Shown piece by piece: positions 61,347-64,000 of a stretch of 64,000 nucleotides of DNA. The notes below the pieces were generated by a model. The model had not been told where the DNA came from and did not search any database. It saw only the letters and a list, made by a program, of their open reading frames with translations. Within the stretch, counting starts at the first letter, position 1. Each line of letters starts with the position of its first letter. The stretch is from Leeuwenhoekiella palythoae. GTDB lineage: Bacteria > Bacteroidota > Bacteroidia > Flavobacteriales > Flavobacteriaceae. The stretch spans positions 62,001-126,000 of the forward strand of contig NZ_FQXT01000001.1 of the NCBI RefSeq assembly GCF_900130045.1, read 5' to 3'. Position numbers and translations under genes: made by a program.

Positions 61347-63284
61347 CTATTTTATGATTGGAAGTTTTAACGTAAACGTAGAACCATTGCCAGGTTGGCT
61401 TGTAGCAACGATCTCTCCTCCTATTTGATGAGCAATCTCCTGGCATAAAATAAGCCCAATACCATTACCCGCTTCATCATTTGTACCCTTTACCGAAAAT
61501 CTCTCTTTTTTAATCAACACTTTGTCTAGGTCAGTTTTAGACATTCCTACACCGGTATCAGAAATAGAAAGTTCGTAAACTTCTGCAGTGCGGTTTGCAC
61601 TAAAAGTTATTTTGCCGTTTGCAGGTGTGAACTTGATCGCATTGCTAAGCAGATTTCTCATAATCACGATGACTACTTGACGATCTGTAAAAATGATATC
61701 TTCCTTAGGGATTACACAGTCAATCTTAAGATTTTTACGCTCTATAAATACATCTTCAGCCTCAACAACTTCGCTTACTACTTTATGCGGGTGCACTTCA
61801 GAGATTATAAATTTATAACCGTTCATTTGTGATTTTGCCCACAGTAAAACGCTATCAATTAAGTAATAAAGATTTGATGTTTGTTTCTTTAGCTCTTCAG
61901 ACAAGGCTTCAATTTCTTCAGAAGTAAAGTTTTTATAATTGTTATGCAGCAAATTAATACTGCTCAACACCGCCGCCACAGGACTCTTCACATCGTGCGC
62001 AACTATTGAGAATAAGTTATTTTTCTGATGGTTGATGGCGGTTAGGTTTTTATTACTCGTATTTAAAACCTGCTGTTCTTTTTTAAGAATGCGATTAGCA
62101 CTCTTTTTATAGCTATACATTCGGTAAAGGATAAATAGCAGCAAGAACAATAAAACAATTAAAACAGAAATACCAATGATCGCATAGCGCTGGTGTTTGA
62201 TCTGTAACGCCTGCATTTCGGCATCACTACGTAGCAATTCATTTTCTAACTGTTGTTCTTCAATACCAAATTGAATCTTGAGGTTTTGAAGAATATTAGA
62301 TTGTTCTCTGTTGTGAATCTCATCATTGAGTTTAATATACTTTTGAGCATATGCTAATGCTTCAGCGGTATTATTATTGGCTTCGTGCAATTTCTGCCGA
62401 GCCTCATAATAGGCTAGAATAACGTATTGATCTTTTAAATCAAGAACTTGCTGCTCAATAGCCAAAAGCTCGCTAGCAGCCTCATCTAATCTTCCTTGGG
62501 CCGTATAACTCTGCGCGATATACGATTTTGCCAAACATTGAAACTGCACCGGAAAATTGGAAGACTGCAATGCCAGATTTAAATTAGCGATCGCTTCATC
62601 ATACGAGCCCAGAAAATAGCGAGCGGTTCCTAAGTTAAAATAGGCAACTCCGGCGATTCTAGGATCTCCTCCTCCTTTTATGAGGTACAAGGCTTTTTTT
62701 GAATAGTAAACTGCACTATCTAGAACTCGTTTCTCCCTAAATACACCACTTAAATTTACAATGTACTTTATGTACTGATTTCTGTTATTTACAGAATCTA
62801 CATAATCCAATGCCTGCCTGAAGTTCTTTTCAGAAGATTCATAATCCCGTAGATAAAATTCGAGAACTCCAAGATTCCCATAGCTTTCACTCAGGCCTAA
62901 ACTGTCGTTTTTAGCTTTATATAGGGGAAGCGCCTTTTGAAATTCCAAGATAGCATCGGGGTATTTGGAAGTGACGATATAATAGGTTCCCATTCTATTA
63001 TAAGCTTTTGCGATACCACGCTGGTAGTTGTTGAGTTGGGCGAGTTCTAAAGCTTTATCAATATAGCGCTTGGCACTATCGGGTTGATAATACAAATACT
63101 CATATGCAATGCGCTCATTAAAATCACTGCGAATCGTATCGTTCGCTGCTTTTTTCAACTCTTGCTTTAAAGAGTCTATTTGGGGAGTTTGACTATAAAG
63201 ATTTACAGTAGCCACAATAGCCAACAATACAAACCAATTGATGGTTTGCGTGATTATTAGGGGCTTCTTAAACTTTAAGTTCAC
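61347..63284 (-). CDS. TPR-repeat sensor histidine kinase
   Basis: The 645-residue protein has an N-terminal signal-type helix, then about six TPR units (~residues 45-330, for example GIAKAYNRMGTYYIVTSKYPDAILEFQKAL), a membrane helix (~365-390), and a HisKA domain with H in VAHDVKSPVAAV. The HATPase domain has N, G1 and G2 boxes (NLLSNAIKFTP, ISDTGVGM, GNGIGLIL). No receiver or response regulator is next to it, so it is an orphan. The sensed input is likely periplasmic protein or peptide contact via the TPRs (inference). Confidence 0.9.
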   Translation of the reverse strand: MNLKFKKPLIITQTINWFVLLAIVATVNLYSQTPQIDSLKQELKKAANDTIRSDFNERIAYEYLYYQPDSAKRYIDKALELAQLNNYQRGIAKAYNRMGTYYIVTSKYPDAILEFQKALPLYKAKNDSLGLSESYGNLGVLEFYLRDYESSEKNFRQALDYVDSVNNRNQYIKYIVNLSGVFREKRVLDSAVYYSKKALYLIKGGGDPRIAGVAYFNLGTARYFLGSYDEAIANLNLALQSSNFPVQFQCLAKSYIAQSYTAQGRLDEAASELLAIEQQVLDLKDQYVILAYYEARQKLHEANNNTAEALAYAQKYIKLNDEIHNREQSNILQNLKIQFGIEEQQLENELLRSDAEMQALQIKHQRYAIIGISVLIVLLFLLLFILYRMYSYKKSANRILKKEQQVLNTSNKNLTAINHQKNNLFSIVAHDVKSPVAAVLSSINLLHNNYKNFTSEEIEALSEELKKQTSNLYYLIDSVLLWAKSQMNGYKFIISEVHPHKVVSEVVEAEDVFIERKNLKIDCVIPKEDIIFTDRQVVIVIMRNLLSNAIKFTPANGKITFSANRTAEVYELSISDTGVGMSKTDLDKVLIKKERFSVKGTNDEAGNGIGLILCQEIAHQIGGEIVATSQPGNGSTFTLKLPIIK

Positions 63285-63375
63285 TAAATTGGTAGATTTA
63301 GGTTGTATTTTTTTGAACGCAAAAAAGCGGTTTTGATACTTAGGTTCTGAAAACCCGTAAATGTATTAAAGCTTT

Positions 63376-64000
63376 TTAACTCTGCTTTATAATTTCTTCA
63401 TTAATACGCTTGATTAATGAGGGCCCTTCATAGATAAATCCTGTATACAACTGAATCAAACTCGCTCCTGCCTCTAATTTCTCTAGTGCATCCTGTGGGC
63501 TGTGGATACCTCCTACTCCGATAATAGGAAAAGCACCTTGACTTTTTTGATGTAAAAACCTAATGACTTCTGTAGAACGATCACGTAAAGGACTTCCACT
63601 TAAACCTCCTATTTCCTCTTTATTTGAAGATTGAAGTCCGTCGCGACTAATCGTGGTATTGGTTGCAATAACGCCGGCGATCTTTGTGTCTTGAACAATT
63701 TCGATGATATCATTCAATTGTTCATCGGTGAGATCCGGTGCGATTTTAAGTAAAATAGGTTTTTGAGATATGGTTTTGTTGAGCTCTTGAAGGCCCGCTA
63801 ATAATTTGGTAAGCGGTTCTTTATCTTGTAAGGCTCTTAAATTGGGCGTATTTGGCGAACTTACGTTAACTACAAAATAATCTACATAATCGTAAAGGGC
63901 TTCAAAGCAGATCTTATAGTCGTTAAATGCCTCCTCATTAGAGGTGACTTTATTCTTCCCAATGTTCCCTCCTATAAGTACATTTTTATTTTTTTTGAGT
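63376..64000 (-). CDS. pyrD: Dihydroorotate dehydrogenase (class 2, quinone-dependent), C-terminal part
   Basis: The reading frame runs off the right edge and about 208 residues are visible. The conserved [14 protein letters not shown] (with the catalytic Ser of class 2 enzymes), [41 protein letters not shown] and the FMN-binding [35 protein letters not shown] are all present. It oxidises dihydroorotate with quinone in pyrimidine synthesis. The start is not in the window, so the membrane anchor cannot be seen. Confidence 0.93.
   Translation of the reverse strand, partial: LKKNKNVLIGGNIGKNKVTSNEEAFNDYKICFEALYDYVDYFVVNVSSPNTPNLRALQDKEPLTKLLAGLQELNKTISQKPILLKIAPDLTDEQLNDIIEIVQDTKIAGVIATNTTISRDGLQSSNKEEIGGLSGSPLRDRSTEVIRFLHQKSQGAFPIIGVGGIHSPQDALEKLEAGASLIQLYTGFIYEGPSLIKRINEEIIKQS

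Noticed and set aside
1-64000. tRNA, rRNA, CRISPR arrays, insertion sequences
   Set aside because: Reading both strands, I saw no cloverleaf-like tRNA ends, no spaced direct repeats, no transposase motif and no terminal inverted repeats.

Overview
The window is a chromosomal segment of a member of the Bacteroidota, almost certainly family Flavobacteriaceae. The evidence is the moderately AT-rich sequence, the repeated -7 promoter boxes of the form TAnnTTTG, the scarcity of Shine-Dalgarno sequences, and flavobacterial families such as DUF4834, the LysM/periplasmic-binding lipoprotein beside guaA, the mitochondrial-type aconitase and class 2 PyrD. It is gene-dense and essentially all chromosomal core. 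I saw no tRNA, rRNA, insertion sequence, integrase, prophage or CRISPR array.

Layout. 1-6680: YfhO-like protein (cut by the edge), DUF4834 protein, outer-membrane barrel, acetyltransferase, SIMPL protein, rhomboid protease, a candidate 6S-like RNA (4225-4375), LpxL-like acyltransferase and GlmM. 6817-10638: AcpH, gamma-glutamyltransferase and a SatD/DUF3307 pair. 10635-15998: YbbP/YbbA export module divergent from TesA, then an MFS permease. 16125-20900: a 36-residue Lys/Ala-rich protein, two DUF1801 proteins, an esterase, a type II NADH dehydrogenase and an ECF sigma factor with a membrane partner. 21117-33637: an exported phosphohistidine/ATP-grasp dikinase, two serine beta-lactamase-fold hydrolases, glutathione peroxidase with an OhrR-type regulator, a nucleotide-transporter-like protein fused to HEAT repeats, PlsC, a Nudix hydrolase and a cyclophilin.

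33643-41937: a leftward PPOx/TRIC/RDD group faces a rightward, tightly coupled SpoIIM / membrane protein / DUF4129 / DUF4350 / MoxR / DUF58 operon. 42061-45351: thrS-infC-rpmI-rplT. 45456-49453: leftward guaA, LysM lipoprotein and OsmC. 49841-57437: a self-cleaving-type XRE/S24 regulator, a lipoprotein with two RskA-C-like modules, aconitase, a second MoxR and two SurA-like periplasmic chaperones. 57717-64000: a small conserved protein, OmpH/Skp, GuaB, HMG-CoA lyase, a TPR sensor kinase and the C-terminal part of PyrD.

Themes are envelope biogenesis (SurA-like proteins, Skp, LpxL-like, PlsC, GlmM, lipoproteins), nucleotide synthesis (guaA, guaB, pyrD), translation and oxidative stress (Gpx, OhrR, OsmC). 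I found no clear new multi-gene defence or mobile system. The most interesting items are the 6S-like RNA locus, a terminator-like hairpin inside the first codons of the HEAT transporter, the cyclase-like motif order in SatD, the exported dikinase, and a Nudix/cyclophilin pair whose start codons are 2 bp apart.
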